This document shows, piece by piece, positions 17,095 to 25,322 of a DNA stretch of 64,000 nt. This stretch comes from NVTR01 sp036480115 (lineage in GTDB: Bacteria > Pseudomonadota > Alphaproteobacteria > Rhodobacterales > Rhodobacteraceae). Positions within the stretch are counted from its first letter, which is position 1. Every line of letters begins with the position of its first letter. The stretch covers positions 1,798,001-1,862,000 of the forward strand of contig CBDDAE010000001.1 in assembly GCA_965224795.1 (NCBI GenBank), read 5' to 3'. Made by a program: the position numbers and the translations under genes. The notes under the pieces were generated by a model that was given only the letters and a program-made list of their open reading frames with translations, was not told the DNA's origin and did not search any database.

Positions 17095-18207
17095 CTAAAA
17101 TTCTACAACAGCACGGATACTTTTGCCGGCATGCATTAATTCAAAACCCTTATTGATTTCCTTAAGTGAAAGATTGTGGGTGATCATCGGGTCGATTTCG
17201 ATCTTACCATCCATATACCAATCAACAATTTTTGGCACATCGGTACGGCCACTGGCCCCGCCAAAAGCCGTACCGCGCCAACTTCGCCCGGTTACCAGCT
17301 GGAACGGACGTGTGGATATTTCTGCCCCTGCAGGCGCGACGCCGATAATGATGCTTTCACCCCAGCCTTTGTGCGCCGCTTCCAAAGCCGTACGCATCAC
17401 TTGTACATTGCCGGTGGCATCAAAGGTGTAGTCCGCACCGCCCTTAGTCAATTCAACCAGATGGGCCACAAGATCGCCTTTGACCTTTGAGGGATTAACA
17501 AAATCGGTCATGCCAAACTTTGTTGCCATTTCAACCTTGTTATCATTTAGATCTACGCCGACGATTTGATCTGCACCCGCAAGGCGCAGCCCCTGCACCA
17601 CGTTCAACCCTATTCCACCAAGACCAAACACAATTGCCCGGCTGCCGATTTCGACCTTAGCCGTATTAATCACAGCACCAATACCGGTGGTGACGCCGCA
17701 GCCAATATAGCAAATTTTATCAAACGGCGCGTCCTTGCGCACCTTTGCCAATGCAATTTCGGGTAGGACCGTATGGTTGGCGAATGTTGAACAGCCCATG
17801 TAATGTAAAATTGGCGTGCCATCGAGCATCGAAAACCGGCTGCTGCCGTCAGGCATAAGACCCTGACCTTGGGTCGAGCGGATTGCTTGGCAAAGGTTTG
17901 TTTTCGGGTTCAGGCAATAGTCGCATTCGCGACATTCCGGCGTGTACAGGGGAATAACGTGATCCCCCGGAACCAGGCTGGTAACGCCCTCGCCCACTTC
18001 CAAAACAATGCCTGCGCCCTCATGTCCCAGGATCACGGGAAATAACCCTTCAGGATCATCCCCCGAGCGGGTAAATTCATCCGTATGGCATAGGCCTGTC
18101 GCCTTTATTTCCACCAGAACTTCGCCAGCGCGAGGGCCCTCCAGGTTTACTTCCATTATCTCAAGCGGCTTACCTGCTTCCAGAGCAACTGCGGCTGTTG
18201 TACGCAT
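17095..18207 (-). CDS. adhC: S-(hydroxymethyl)glutathione dehydrogenase / class III ADH
   Basis: Zinc- and NAD-dependent class III alcohol dehydrogenase that oxidises S-hydroxymethylglutathione (formaldehyde bound to glutathione) to S-formylglutathione. The 370 residues show catalytic zinc ligands in ATGLCHTDEF and GHEGAGIV, the four structural-zinc cysteines in PECRECDYCLNPKTNLC, and the NAD Rossmann segment VFGLGGIGLNVVQG. FghA completes the pathway but is encoded 3.4 kb downstream. It has a long 366-base upstream region with an AT-rich stretch near 18290-18305 that could be its promoter. It leads a probable two-gene operon with the clpP-like gene. Confidence 0.96.
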   Translation of the reverse strand: MRTTAAVALEAGKPLEIMEVNLEGPRAGEVLVEIKATGLCHTDEFTRSGDDPEGLFPVILGHEGAGIVLEVGEGVTSLVPGDHVIPLYTPECRECDYCLNPKTNLCQAIRSTQGQGLMPDGSSRFSMLDGTPILHYMGCSTFANHTVLPEIALAKVRKDAPFDKICYIGCGVTTGIGAVINTAKVEIGSRAIVFGLGGIGLNVVQGLRLAGADQIVGVDLNDNKVEMATKFGMTDFVNPSKVKGDLVAHLVELTKGGADYTFDATGNVQVMRTALEAAHKGWGESIIIGVAPAGAEISTRPFQLVTGRSWRGTAFGGASGRTDVPKIVDWYMDGKIEIDPMITHNLSLKEINKGFELMHAGKSIRAVVEF

Positions 18208-18352
18208 TTTGAACTTTCTCCCTTTGGTCGATACACCCTAGACAAGATCGAACGGTTCCGCCAGACAGCCCGGTCCATCGTTTGAAGTGATTTTACTATA
18301 ATTATTTGGAGTGAACCATGCCGCTGCAAAATGGGATTCCTGCATGTAAATG

Positions 18353-18380
18353 AAAAACCCCCGAACTTGCGTTCGGGGGT
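18353..18380 (-). terminator. Intrinsic terminator reading leftward
   Basis: ACCCCCGAAC, loop of four, GTTCGGGGGT: a perfect 10-bp GC-rich stem at 18357-18380. In minus-strand sense it is followed at once by five T residues, the layout of a Rho-independent terminator. In plus sense no T-run follows. The nearest minus-strand gene upstream ends at 18918, on the far side of the plus-strand DUF2794 gene, so the transcript that ends here is either a small RNA or a long antisense tail. Confidence 0.8.
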
Positions 18381-18540
18381 CTCCAGTAACCCTGTTGCCG
18401 CGGACTGAATGGGGGCAATAAACCACAACAGCAGGGTAAGCAATTTGCTATAGGGAACGATTCGCACACAAACCGGGCGTCAAAATGGACTCGATTGGGA
18501 AAGGCACTGACAATTTGGCGGCAAAATCAGGGCGGGCTTG
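18381..18540 (-). ncRNA. Candidate small RNA ending at the 18.35 kb terminator
   Basis: Inferred only from the orphan intrinsic terminator at 18353-18380: some minus-strand transcript must end there, and no minus-strand gene lies within the preceding 500 bases. The 5' end is a guess; a TTGACG hexamer in minus sense near 18478-18483 could be a -35 element, but I find no good -10 at the right distance. I do not recognise the sequence as a known RNA family. The alternative is read-through from the NlpC/P60 gene, antisense to DUF2794. Confidence 0.3.
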
Positions 18541-18573
18541 ATTTTTCATTCTATAACAGCCAAGCTTTTATCC

Positions 18574-18921
18574 ATGAATGTGCAGACACCCACACCCTTT
18601 CCAAATGCCAAGTTGCCCTATGAAAAAGTAACCTTTGTTCGCGCAGAACTATCTGTAATCATGGGGCTTTATGGACGTATGGTCGCCGCCGGAGAATGGC
18701 GTGACTACGGGATGTCATTTTTGAAAGACGTAGCCATTTTTTCGGTTTACCGCCGTGCCTCAGAGAACCCACTTTTTCGCATAGAAAAATTTCCGAAACT
18801 CCGCCAAAAACAAGGGCAATACGCAGTTATCGGGATGGACGGGCAAGTTCTGAAGCGCGGCAATGATCTAAAGACTGTCCTGCGTACCCTTGAAAAAAAG
18901 CTAATTCGCCTGGTCGATTAA
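18574..18921 (+). CDS. DUF2794 domain-containing protein
   Basis: A 115-residue conserved alphaproteobacterial protein of unknown function. Typical features of the family are the segments VTFVRAELSVIMGLYGRM and the basic tract FRIEKFPKLRQKQGQY. It looks soluble, with no signal peptide and no known catalytic motif. I start at ATG 18574 (MNVQTPTPFPNAK), which fits the family, rather than the in-frame TTG 12 codons upstream. It is convergent with the NlpC/P60 gene: the two TAA stops share the tetramer TTAA. Confidence 0.85.
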   Translation: MNVQTPTPFPNAKLPYEKVTFVRAELSVIMGLYGRMVAAGEWRDYGMSFLKDVAIFSVYRRASENPLFRIEKFPKLRQKQGQYAVIGMDGQVLKRGNDLKTVLRTLEKKLIRLVD

Positions 18922-19748
18922 GGCCGTCTTCTGCTGGTAAGGTTACCGCCGCCCGAATTAAAAATTCGCTCAACTGCCAGGTCAATTGGTTCATGGGTTA
19001 CCGACATATGGTGGGCATTTGCATGGATCATTATGTTTTCATCCACCGCCATTGCAACATGACCTTCCCAAAACAATAGATCACCCCGTTCAATCTTGGA
19101 ATTGTTTCCTAAAACCGCGCCTACCGATGCTTCCTGCATGTCACTGTCGCCGGGGCTTTTGAAACCGCATGTCAGCAGGGCGACTTGCACCAGCCCCGAA
19201 CAATCAATTCCCCAACAGCTATTGCCGCCCCACAGGTAGGGCGTGCCCAGGAATAATTCTGCAACCTCCACCGGGTCGCCAAAGGTGTCTTTTGCAGCGC
19301 GTGTATGGCTAGCCGGTACAAATCCACCAGAAGCGATTTCTAGAAACTCACCAGATTTGCCTAGGCTTTCTAACCTGCTGCCAAATGACAGCGGCATAAG
19401 AACAGTCGATTTGATGTCCGGCGATTGGTAGATATGGGTTCCACGGTTGGAAATAAAATGGGTGGTTGGCGTCGATTCTTGCAGGCTGGAACATTCGACA
19501 TAGCCAACATAGCCGTCCTTTTCACATTGCCCAAAGCTAAACCCACCCTGCTTTTCTAGCACAGTAAAGCCATCGCCATACAATAGTTCACGTTGCTTGT
19601 GCTGGCCGTCGGCAGATCGCCAAAGTGGTGTTATGGACAGCTTGGTTTGGTTCAGATCACCGGCGACATACTGGTCTGCCTTCACCTTACCTTGCAAATG
19701 ATTGGCCGCGACCCGGCCATTGCTGGGTGTCAGTCGCTGGTCGGTCAA
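18918..19748 (-). CDS. NlpC/P60-family peptidoglycan peptidase
   Basis: A 276-residue C40 peptidase. Two SH3-like domains fill about residues 30-150, and the catalytic NlpC/P60 domain follows with Cys in the segment SCWGIDCSGLVQVALL and His in FWEGHVAMAVDE, then a second His in IMIHANAHH. Such enzymes cut gamma-D-Glu to diaminopimelate bonds in cell-wall peptides. I place the start at the TTG of TTGACCGACCAGCGA, because this TTG overlaps the TGA stop of the aminopeptidase gene (TTGA) and gives the usual family N terminus TDQRLTPSNGRVAA. No signal peptide is seen, so it may act on cytoplasmic muropeptides, in line with its coupling to a leucyl aminopeptidase. Confidence 0.88.
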   Translation of the reverse strand: MTDQRLTPSNGRVAANHLQGKVKADQYVAGDLNQTKLSITPLWRSADGQHKQRELLYGDGFTVLEKQGGFSFGQCEKDGYVGYVECSSLQESTPTTHFISNRGTHIYQSPDIKSTVLMPLSFGSRLESLGKSGEFLEIASGGFVPASHTRAAKDTFGDPVEVAELFLGTPYLWGGNSCWGIDCSGLVQVALLTCGFKSPGDSDMQEASVGAVLGNNSKIERGDLLFWEGHVAMAVDENIMIHANAHHMSVTHEPIDLAVERIFNSGGGNLTSRRRP

Positions 19749-21130
19749 ATTGGCAACAGGGTTGGTAATGCTTCCAGCAGCGCGCGCGCGCCCTGACCAA
19801 CGCCGCCCTTTGGTCTGCCCGGCTCCGCGTTGGGTTGCCAACCTGAAATGTCGAAATGCACATAGCGTTTGGTGTCAGTAACAAAACGACGTAAAAACAG
19901 AGCAGCCGTGATTGATCCCGCCATGCCGCCCTTAGGGGCATTGTCCAGATCAGCGATCCCCGGCTCAATCATGGTGTCATATGGATCCCAAAAAGGCATG
20001 CGCCAAACCGGATCATGCACGTTATCTGCCGCGACAGAAATGTCCTTCGCGTCATCATCATCTGTTGCATAAAACGGCGCAAGATCTGTGCCAACGGCAA
20101 CTCGAGCCGCACCAGTCAGTGTCGCCATCGAGACAATCAGATCCGGTTTATCTTCATCCGCAAGCGCCAAGGCATCGGCGAGTACCAGGCGGCCTTCCGC
20201 ATCGGTGTTGTTGATTTCAACCGTTAGCCCTTTGCGCGAAATCAAAATATCCTGTGGCCGGTATGCTGAACTACTGATCGAATTTTCCACAGCCGGGATC
20301 AACACTCGCAGCCGGACAGGGATATTTAGAGCCATGATCATTTGCGCCAAACCAAGCACCGCAGCGGCACCGCCCATGTCCTTTTTCATAAGTCCCATAG
20401 ACGCGCCAGGTTTGATATTCAGTCCTCCTGTATCAAAACAAACGCCTTTGCCAACAAGCGTAAGCGTTGGCCCGGTTGTGCCCCAGGAAATATCGATCAA
20501 TCTGGGTGACCGGTTTGAAGCACGTCCCACCGCGTGGATCATGGGTAAATTCTGCTTCAACAAATCATCGCCGGTGACAACACTGATTTTTGCAGCAAAT
20601 TTGGTGGCCAAGTTTTGGGCTGATTCTTCAAGCTCTGCCGGGCCCATATCAGAAGCGGGTGTATTGATTAGGTCTCGGGTCAAAGCTTCGCCGGCTGCAA
20701 TAGTTTCCAGCCTGTGCCTGTTGATACCCTTTGGCACCACAAGTCGTGCCTTTGGCTGCGAAATGTTAGCATAACGCGTGAAACGATACCCTGCCAGCAG
20801 CCACCCCAAAGCCGCTTCATTTAGGTCGGCTCCCGGTTTTATCCCTTCAAGAGAATAGTCGCCTTCCGGAAGTTTTGCACGGGCCGCACCAACCAGAAAC
20901 CGCTTTCGGGCACGGGTTATGGCATCACCCATGCCAAACGCGGCCATTTTTATACCCCCAGCTGTACCTGGGAAAATTAGAATACTGCCTGCACTGGCAT
21001 CAAACCCAGATGTATGTAGCCATTTTTGGTCAAGGGGATCCAAATTTTCTGACCACTTTGCCAACTTGGCTTTGGTCACCGCTGTTAGCGGAATAGGGGA
21101 AATTTTTGGTTCGCAAAAAGTAAGAGGCAT
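19745..21130 (-). CDS. M17 leucyl aminopeptidase family protein
   Basis: A 461-residue cytosolic metallo-aminopeptidase that frees N-terminal amino acids from peptides. The M17 signature NTDAEGRLVLADAL is intact, as are the metal-binding lysine and aspartate region VGKGVCFDTGGLNIKPG and the segment GLMKKDMGGAA. It is shorter than PepA and closer to the PepB-like branch found in Rhodobacterales. Its stop overlaps the TTG start of the NlpC/P60 gene, so the two peptidases are translationally coupled and may act in turn on cell-wall or dietary peptides. Confidence 0.92.
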   Translation of the reverse strand: MPLTFCEPKISPIPLTAVTKAKLAKWSENLDPLDQKWLHTSGFDASAGSILIFPGTAGGIKMAAFGMGDAITRARKRFLVGAARAKLPEGDYSLEGIKPGADLNEAALGWLLAGYRFTRYANISQPKARLVVPKGINRHRLETIAAGEALTRDLINTPASDMGPAELEESAQNLATKFAAKISVVTGDDLLKQNLPMIHAVGRASNRSPRLIDISWGTTGPTLTLVGKGVCFDTGGLNIKPGASMGLMKKDMGGAAAVLGLAQMIMALNIPVRLRVLIPAVENSISSSAYRPQDILISRKGLTVEINNTDAEGRLVLADALALADEDKPDLIVSMATLTGAARVAVGTDLAPFYATDDDDAKDISVAADNVHDPVWRMPFWDPYDTMIEPGIADLDNAPKGGMAGSITAALFLRRFVTDTKRYVHFDISGWQPNAEPGRPKGGVGQGARALLEALPTLLPI

Positions 21131-21191
21131 ATGAAGCTTTCGGACTAAATCAATATCGCCAGCTTACTGCTGTTATTTTGACCTGCAAGGG

Positions 21192-21566
21192 CTACATCGA
21201 CAGATCCTGTAAATCCCAGACCTGCAAAAGAGATGCCTCTCCAATCCGTTCAAGCCGGGCCACAGTTGCCATCAGAGCGACACCGTTGTTGGACCCTGAA
21301 ATACTAGCCACATTTTGGGCAGCATTGCTAAGTGCAGGCATCCCGATATGGGCAGAAAATTCGGCTATCTTTCGCGCTGCAATTCCCAAATCTTCCGGGT
21401 TGTCGCGCCCTGACGCCTTGTGAATTTTAGCCAACTGTACGGCCAATTCTTCCATCGTTCGCGATATTACTTCATCCGCCCCGCGGGGGCCAAGGCGTCC
21501 GATTATTTCTGCCAACCGGTCTTTGTCCAGTTCAACATGTTCTTGCAGCCTAAGAGATTGTATCAT
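21192..21566 (-). CDS. Conserved hypothetical helical protein
   Basis: I do not recognise this 124-residue protein. It is predicted mostly helical, without signal peptide or membrane segments, and has a repeated charged pattern (KDRLAEIIGRLGPRGADEV; LGIAARKIAEFSAHIGM). The start at ATG 21566 has GGGTGA upstream at a fair distance; ten further codons upstream stay open. The size and the hydrophobic spacing around EFSAHIG and NAAQNVA loosely recall helical-bundle signalling proteins such as Hpt domains, but I see no clear phospho-acceptor motif. It lies 61 bases upstream of the aminopeptidase gene on the same strand and is divergent from carbonic anhydrase. Confidence 0.65.
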   Translation of the reverse strand: MIQSLRLQEHVELDKDRLAEIIGRLGPRGADEVISRTMEELAVQLAKIHKASGRDNPEDLGIAARKIAEFSAHIGMPALSNAAQNVASISGSNNGVALMATVARLERIGEASLLQVWDLQDLSM

Positions 21567-21696
21567 TTCGTTCACCCAGAATCGCACCCTAATCAACAGG
21601 ACTATTACTATCCGGCCTCAAGAAAAGGTTGATCGGGCTGTAAGAAATAGCTCGAATTTCTGTAAAAACCTGCCTAGACAATTTACAGTATCAGGG

Positions 21697-22359
21697 ATGT
21701 CGGAAAATATGATTGAAGCAAAACCACTGCCTTCTTATCTGGTGCAGCGCTATCAGGGATGGAAGGCTACGACCCACGCGGAAAACAAAGCATGGTACCG
21801 TCGCCTGGCGCAAGACGGTCAACATCCCCGTGCGATGGTGATCTCGTGCTGTGACAGCCGCGTACACGTCACGTCAATTTTCGGTGCGGATCAGGGAGAG
21901 TTCTTTATTCATCGCAATATTGCCAATCTGGTGCCGCCCTATTCTCCTGACGGAGACCACCACGGTACATCGGCAACCGTTGAATATGCGGTGACAGTCC
22001 TAAAAGTTGCCCACATTATTGTTCTGGGCCATTCTAATTGCGGTGGCGTGAACAGTTTTCACGATATGTGTACTGGCCACGATACGTCATTGTCAGAAAA
22101 ATCCAGTTTTGTTGGTCGCTGGATGGATTTGCTGCAGCCGGGTTACGACCGGGTTTCTGATATTTCGGACTCGGCTGAATTGCGCGGCGAACTTGAGCGC
22201 CAAGCGGTTCTTGTATCGCTTGAAAACCTTATGACGTTTCCGTTTGTCCGCCAGTCCGTTGCCGAAGAAATGTTAACTTTGCACGGGCTTTGGACGGATA
22301 TCGGTGAAGGCGGTCTTGAACAATATGACGCTGACAAAGGCAAATTTATCAGCGTTTAA
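21697..22359 (+). CDS. Beta-class carbonic anhydrase
   Basis: Zinc enzyme that interconverts CO2 and bicarbonate in the cytoplasm. With the start at ATG 21697 it has 220 residues. The zinc site is visible: Cys51 and the Asp53-Arg55 dyad in ISCCDSRVHV, then His112 and Cys115 in LGHSNCGGV. The Cys52 in the usual Ser/Ala place is a small oddity. Frames upstream stay open for 58 codons but overlap the divergent hypothetical gene, so the shorter start is preferred; ATG 21709 is also possible. It converges on asd with a five-base gap and no terminator. Confidence 0.93.
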   Translation: MSENMIEAKPLPSYLVQRYQGWKATTHAENKAWYRRLAQDGQHPRAMVISCCDSRVHVTSIFGADQGEFFIHRNIANLVPPYSPDGDHHGTSATVEYAVTVLKVAHIIVLGHSNCGGVNSFHDMCTGHDTSLSEKSSFVGRWMDLLQPGYDRVSDISDSAELRGELERQAVLVSLENLMTFPFVRQSVAEEMLTLHGLWTDIGEGGLEQYDADKGKFISV

Positions 22360-22364
22360 TGGCG

Positions 22365-23414
22365 TTAATCATCAAAACGATTAGTTTCGTCGTAGCGTTT
22401 GCTTAGCACTCTATTTACCAAGATTTCCGCGATCTGCACTGCGTTCAAGGCCGCACCTTTGCGTAAATTGTCAGAAACGCACCAAAGGTTAAGGCCATTT
22501 TCAATAGTGGAATCCTGACGAATGCGGCTGATGAACGTTGCAAAATCACCAACGCACTCGACCGGTGTGACATAGCCGCCATCTTCGCGTTTATCGACAA
22601 CAAGAATACCGGGTGCGGTGCGTAGGATTTCACGGGCTTCATCCTCGTCCAGAAATTCCTCAAATTCGATATTAACTGCTTCGGAATGGCCCACAAAAAC
22701 CGGAACACGCACACATGTCGCAGTAACTTTAATGGACGGATCAATAATTTTCTTGGTTTCTGCGACCATCTTCCATTCTTCTTTTGTGGTTCCGTCTTCC
22801 ATAAAGACATCGCACTGGGGGATGACATTGAAAGCTATCTGCTTTGGATAGGCCGAAGGTTTCACTTCCTGTCCGGGCACATACATGCCCTTGGTCTGAT
22901 TCCATAGCTCGTCAGTGGCGGCCTTACCTGTTCCGGAAACTGCCTGGTAAGTTGAAACAACCACACGCTTAATCGTGGCTCGATCATGCAAAGGTTTAAG
23001 GGCGACGACCATTTGCGCAGTTGAGCAGTTTGGGTTGGCAATAATATTTTTCTTTGAATACCCCATGATTGCATCGGCATTCACCTCGGGCACAATCAAT
23101 GGAACTTGGGGGTCGTACCGATAAAGCGAAGAATTATCGATTACGATACAGCCAGACTTGGCAGCACTTGGCGCATATTTCTTTGTCGCGTCCGCACCGA
23201 TTGCAAAAAATGCGATATCCCAACCAGAGAAATCAAAACTATCCAAGTCTTTGGTTTTTAAGGTTTTGTCCCCAAAACTGACCTGAGTACCCAAAGATTT
23301 TCGCGACGCCAGCACAACAATTTCATCTACTGGGAACTCTCTTTCGGCCAGAATATTCAGCATTTCGCGGCCCACATTTCCGGTGGCACCCACAACAACG
23401 ACTCGATAGCCCAT
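22365..23414 (-). CDS. asd: Aspartate-semialdehyde dehydrogenase
   Basis: NADPH enzyme that reduces aspartyl phosphate to aspartate semialdehyde, the branch point to lysine, diaminopimelate, threonine and methionine. I take ATG 23414 (MGYRVVVVGATGNVGREML), which has a textbook AAGGAG seven bases upstream; 16 more codons upstream are open but lack support. The 349 residues show the Rossmann motif VGATGNVG (8-15), the catalytic Cys130 in NPNCSTAQ, and the later acid-base region CVRVPVFVGHSEAV with its His. Single gene, with no operon partner in view. Confidence 0.96.
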   Translation of the reverse strand: MGYRVVVVGATGNVGREMLNILAEREFPVDEIVVLASRKSLGTQVSFGDKTLKTKDLDSFDFSGWDIAFFAIGADATKKYAPSAAKSGCIVIDNSSLYRYDPQVPLIVPEVNADAIMGYSKKNIIANPNCSTAQMVVALKPLHDRATIKRVVVSTYQAVSGTGKAATDELWNQTKGMYVPGQEVKPSAYPKQIAFNVIPQCDVFMEDGTTKEEWKMVAETKKIIDPSIKVTATCVRVPVFVGHSEAVNIEFEEFLDEDEAREILRTAPGILVVDKREDGGYVTPVECVGDFATFISRIRQDSTIENGLNLWCVSDNLRKGAALNAVQIAEILVNRVLSKRYDETNRFDD

Positions 23415-23505
23415 TTGGAACTCCTTAGGTCTGGTAACGACCGCGGTGATTAGAATAAACACAGCCCTAGGGAAAGCGGAAATTTCCCAAACGGACGTTT
23501 GTCCC

Positions 23506-24150
23506 CTATCTCACGATTGTAAAACGCGGATTTCTCGCCACCAAATCATCTACCCATTGCTTTTCTGCCGGAAAATCATGTGGCACCTGTGCCGCTGTTC
23601 GGGTTCCGGTTAAGGAAAGAGAGGCAAAAAAATCAAATCCATAAAGATTCACAGCTTTGGCTTTTGAATTGCGCACTAGGTTAATGATCATCAATCCAGT
23701 GGTTGGGGGGGTGCCAAGTTCCTTTTGCAGTGCACGAATGTCATTCAGATCAAAAAGATGGAACCCGGAATGTTTTAGTACCCAATAGGGCAGGCGTTTG
23801 CGTTTTGGTGACATCCAAAGAACCCGATCAGCCGCAACGCGATGCCCAGACTGTTGGTCTAGAGCAACAGCCAGGGCAAGCCAGCTGGTCTTTTTCCCAT
23901 GGGACAAGGTGGATGGCATCGGCGCGCGGTTGATACGAATTACAATGTCAGCACCGTCAATCTCAGCGCCATACGATTGATTTGCCAAGGCGCGGGAATT
24001 GCCAACAATCGCCACTGATTTGTTATTCAGATCGTTTAGCAGGTCATTTAAGGGGACAGAGTGGCGGCCCAGTTTTGCACCGTGTTGCAAAACCCGATAG
24101 AATGGGAACAGCAAAGTGCGCCAAATGGTCAAATTATAACCGCTCTGCAT
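23506..24150 (-). CDS. GT29-family sialyltransferase-like protein
   Basis: A 214-residue protein with all three sialyl motifs of glycosyltransferase family 29. The L motif spans about residues 46-77 (VAIVGNSRAL, then EIDGADIVIRINRAP), the S motif about 149-173 (PTTGLMIINLV, then NLYGFDFF), and the VS motif His191-x4-Glu196 (HDFPAE). GT29 enzymes transfer sialic acid from CMP-sialic acid; this group was long known from animals, with sparse bacterial members. No CMP-sialic acid synthesis gene is in view, so donor and acceptor are unknown. It is divergent from a GT4 gene and near ugd, which points to lipopolysaccharide or capsule sugars. Confidence 0.8.
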   Translation of the reverse strand: MQSGYNLTIWRTLLFPFYRVLQHGAKLGRHSVPLNDLLNDLNNKSVAIVGNSRALANQSYGAEIDGADIVIRINRAPMPSTLSHGKKTSWLALAVALDQQSGHRVAADRVLWMSPKRKRLPYWVLKHSGFHLFDLNDIRALQKELGTPPTTGLMIINLVRNSKAKAVNLYGFDFFASLSLTGTRTAAQVPHDFPAEKQWVDDLVARNPRFTIVR

Positions 24151-24253
24151 ATTGCCTACCTATTAGAGTTATTAGTTTCACGAGTACCAAAACTGTTTCA
24201 AACATTTCTGCATTCGGTTTAAGAGAAACTTCAATAAACGAAAAGAGGGCTTA

Positions 24254-25318
24254 ATGACCGCCGCTGATTTGGTTGTTACCAATTTCAATCGGAATTTTAC
24301 CGGGGTTTCGGCGACAGCCGCGGCTGTTACCCGAATACACATTGATGAATTTGAAACCCAGATCGTTGGGCAACCATTGCCAGAATGCCCAAGTCCCGTT
24401 TCAAAAAAGTTTGCAGTTTTGCTTGCCCGCGAAGGGTCGGTTCAACAACCCTTCCAAATTTGGCATGTTCGGCGAAATTCGGAAATGCAGTTGGCACTTT
24501 ACGTGCGAGATATCCTAAGATTGCCAATCAAAATAGTTTTTACCTCGGCTGCGCAAAGGCTTCATTCGAGATGGCCCAGATGGCTAATCTCACGCATGGA
24601 CGCTGTTATTGCGACAACCCAAGCTGCGGCCAGTTATGTGAATAATACTGTTGCGACAATTCCCCATGGCGTCGACACTACTCGTTTTACACCGTCGCAA
24701 AACCGCACCGATGATTGGGCAAAATCTGGATATCCTGGAAGTTGTGGAATTGCTTGTATTGGGCGAATTCGCCCAGAAAAAGGGACTGATCGATTTGTTG
24801 ATACAGCCATTCAGGCGTTGCAACAGAAGGCGAATTTAACAGCCTTGGTGATAGGGAAGGCCACAAGAGAACACACCGCCTTTCTAGCAAAACTAAAACA
24901 ACAGGTCGCCAACGCTGGGTTGGCAGAAAAAATCCTGTTTATCGGCGAAGCTTCACCGGAAGATTTACCCGGTTTGCTGCGCTCACTTAGTCTATTAGTG
25001 GCCTTGCCACGCTATGAAGGCTACGGAATGACTCCCTTGGAAGCCATGGCGTCTGGCGTGCCAATAATCGCCAGCGACACCGGCCATTTCCAGGAATTCA
25101 TAGGTAATAATGACGCCGGTTTTATTATCCCACTAGGTGACGCAGAGAAAGCCAGTGCTACTATTTTGAAGCTTTTGCAAAACAAGAATATCTATCAAAG
25201 CATGGCCAAGCGATGTGTCGTCCGGGCACACGAGCAATTTAATGTCACTAGCGAAGCACGTGATATCGCTGCTGTTTATTCTAAACTATGGCGAAATGCC
25301 CCTTCAAGGGACCTGTGA
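24254..25318 (+). CDS. Glycosyltransferase family 4 (lipopolysaccharide-type)
   Basis: A 354-residue GT-B retaining glycosyltransferase. The C-terminal nucleotide-sugar site shows IACIGRIRPEKGTDRFVD and the E-x7-E motif EGYGMTPLEAMASG, with ATIPHGVDTTRF at the domain border. Such enzymes add sugars to lipopolysaccharide core or exopolysaccharide on the cytoplasmic face. Neighbours are the divergent GT29-like gene and the convergent UDP-glucose dehydrogenase gene, four bases away, which together suggest a small surface-polysaccharide group. The ATG at 24254 follows an AGAGGG ribosome site. Confidence 0.9.
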   Translation: MTAADLVVTNFNRNFTGVSATAAAVTRIHIDEFETQIVGQPLPECPSPVSKKFAVLLAREGSVQQPFQIWHVRRNSEMQLALYVRDILRLPIKIVFTSAAQRLHSRWPRWLISRMDAVIATTQAAASYVNNTVATIPHGVDTTRFTPSQNRTDDWAKSGYPGSCGIACIGRIRPEKGTDRFVDTAIQALQQKANLTALVIGKATREHTAFLAKLKQQVANAGLAEKILFIGEASPEDLPGLLRSLSLLVALPRYEGYGMTPLEAMASGVPIIASDTGHFQEFIGNNDAGFIIPLGDAEKASATILKLLQNKNIYQSMAKRCVVRAHEQFNVTSEARDIAAVYSKLWRNAPSRDL

Positions 25319-25322
25319 AATC

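Larger units (their letters stand above)
18208..18573. other. Intergenic region with a minus-strand terminator
   Basis: A 366-base stretch between the divergent adhC and DUF2794 genes. No convincing protein gene is present on either strand: two minus-strand frames stay open here but run straight through the terminator hairpin. What it holds is a strong hairpin at 18357-18380 with a T-tract only on the minus strand, an AT-rich zone at about 18285-18310 that may be the adhC promoter, and about 190 bases upstream of the hairpin (minus sense) that must belong to some transcript ending there. Confidence 0.6.

Noticed and set aside
18156..18467. Minus-strand frame of 103 codons with a signal-like start
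   Set aside because: It runs through a strong intrinsic terminator and overlaps the adhC start; composition beyond the hairpin is not protein-like.
20088..20774. 228-codon plus-strand frame opposite the aminopeptidase
   Set aside because: Antisense shadow, low-complexity Ser/Ala/Pro-rich translation.
23471..23505. Small inverted repeats after the GT29 gene (GGGAAA/TTTCCC and AAAC/GTTT)
   Set aside because: Stems are short and no T-run follows in either sense, so not a supported terminator.
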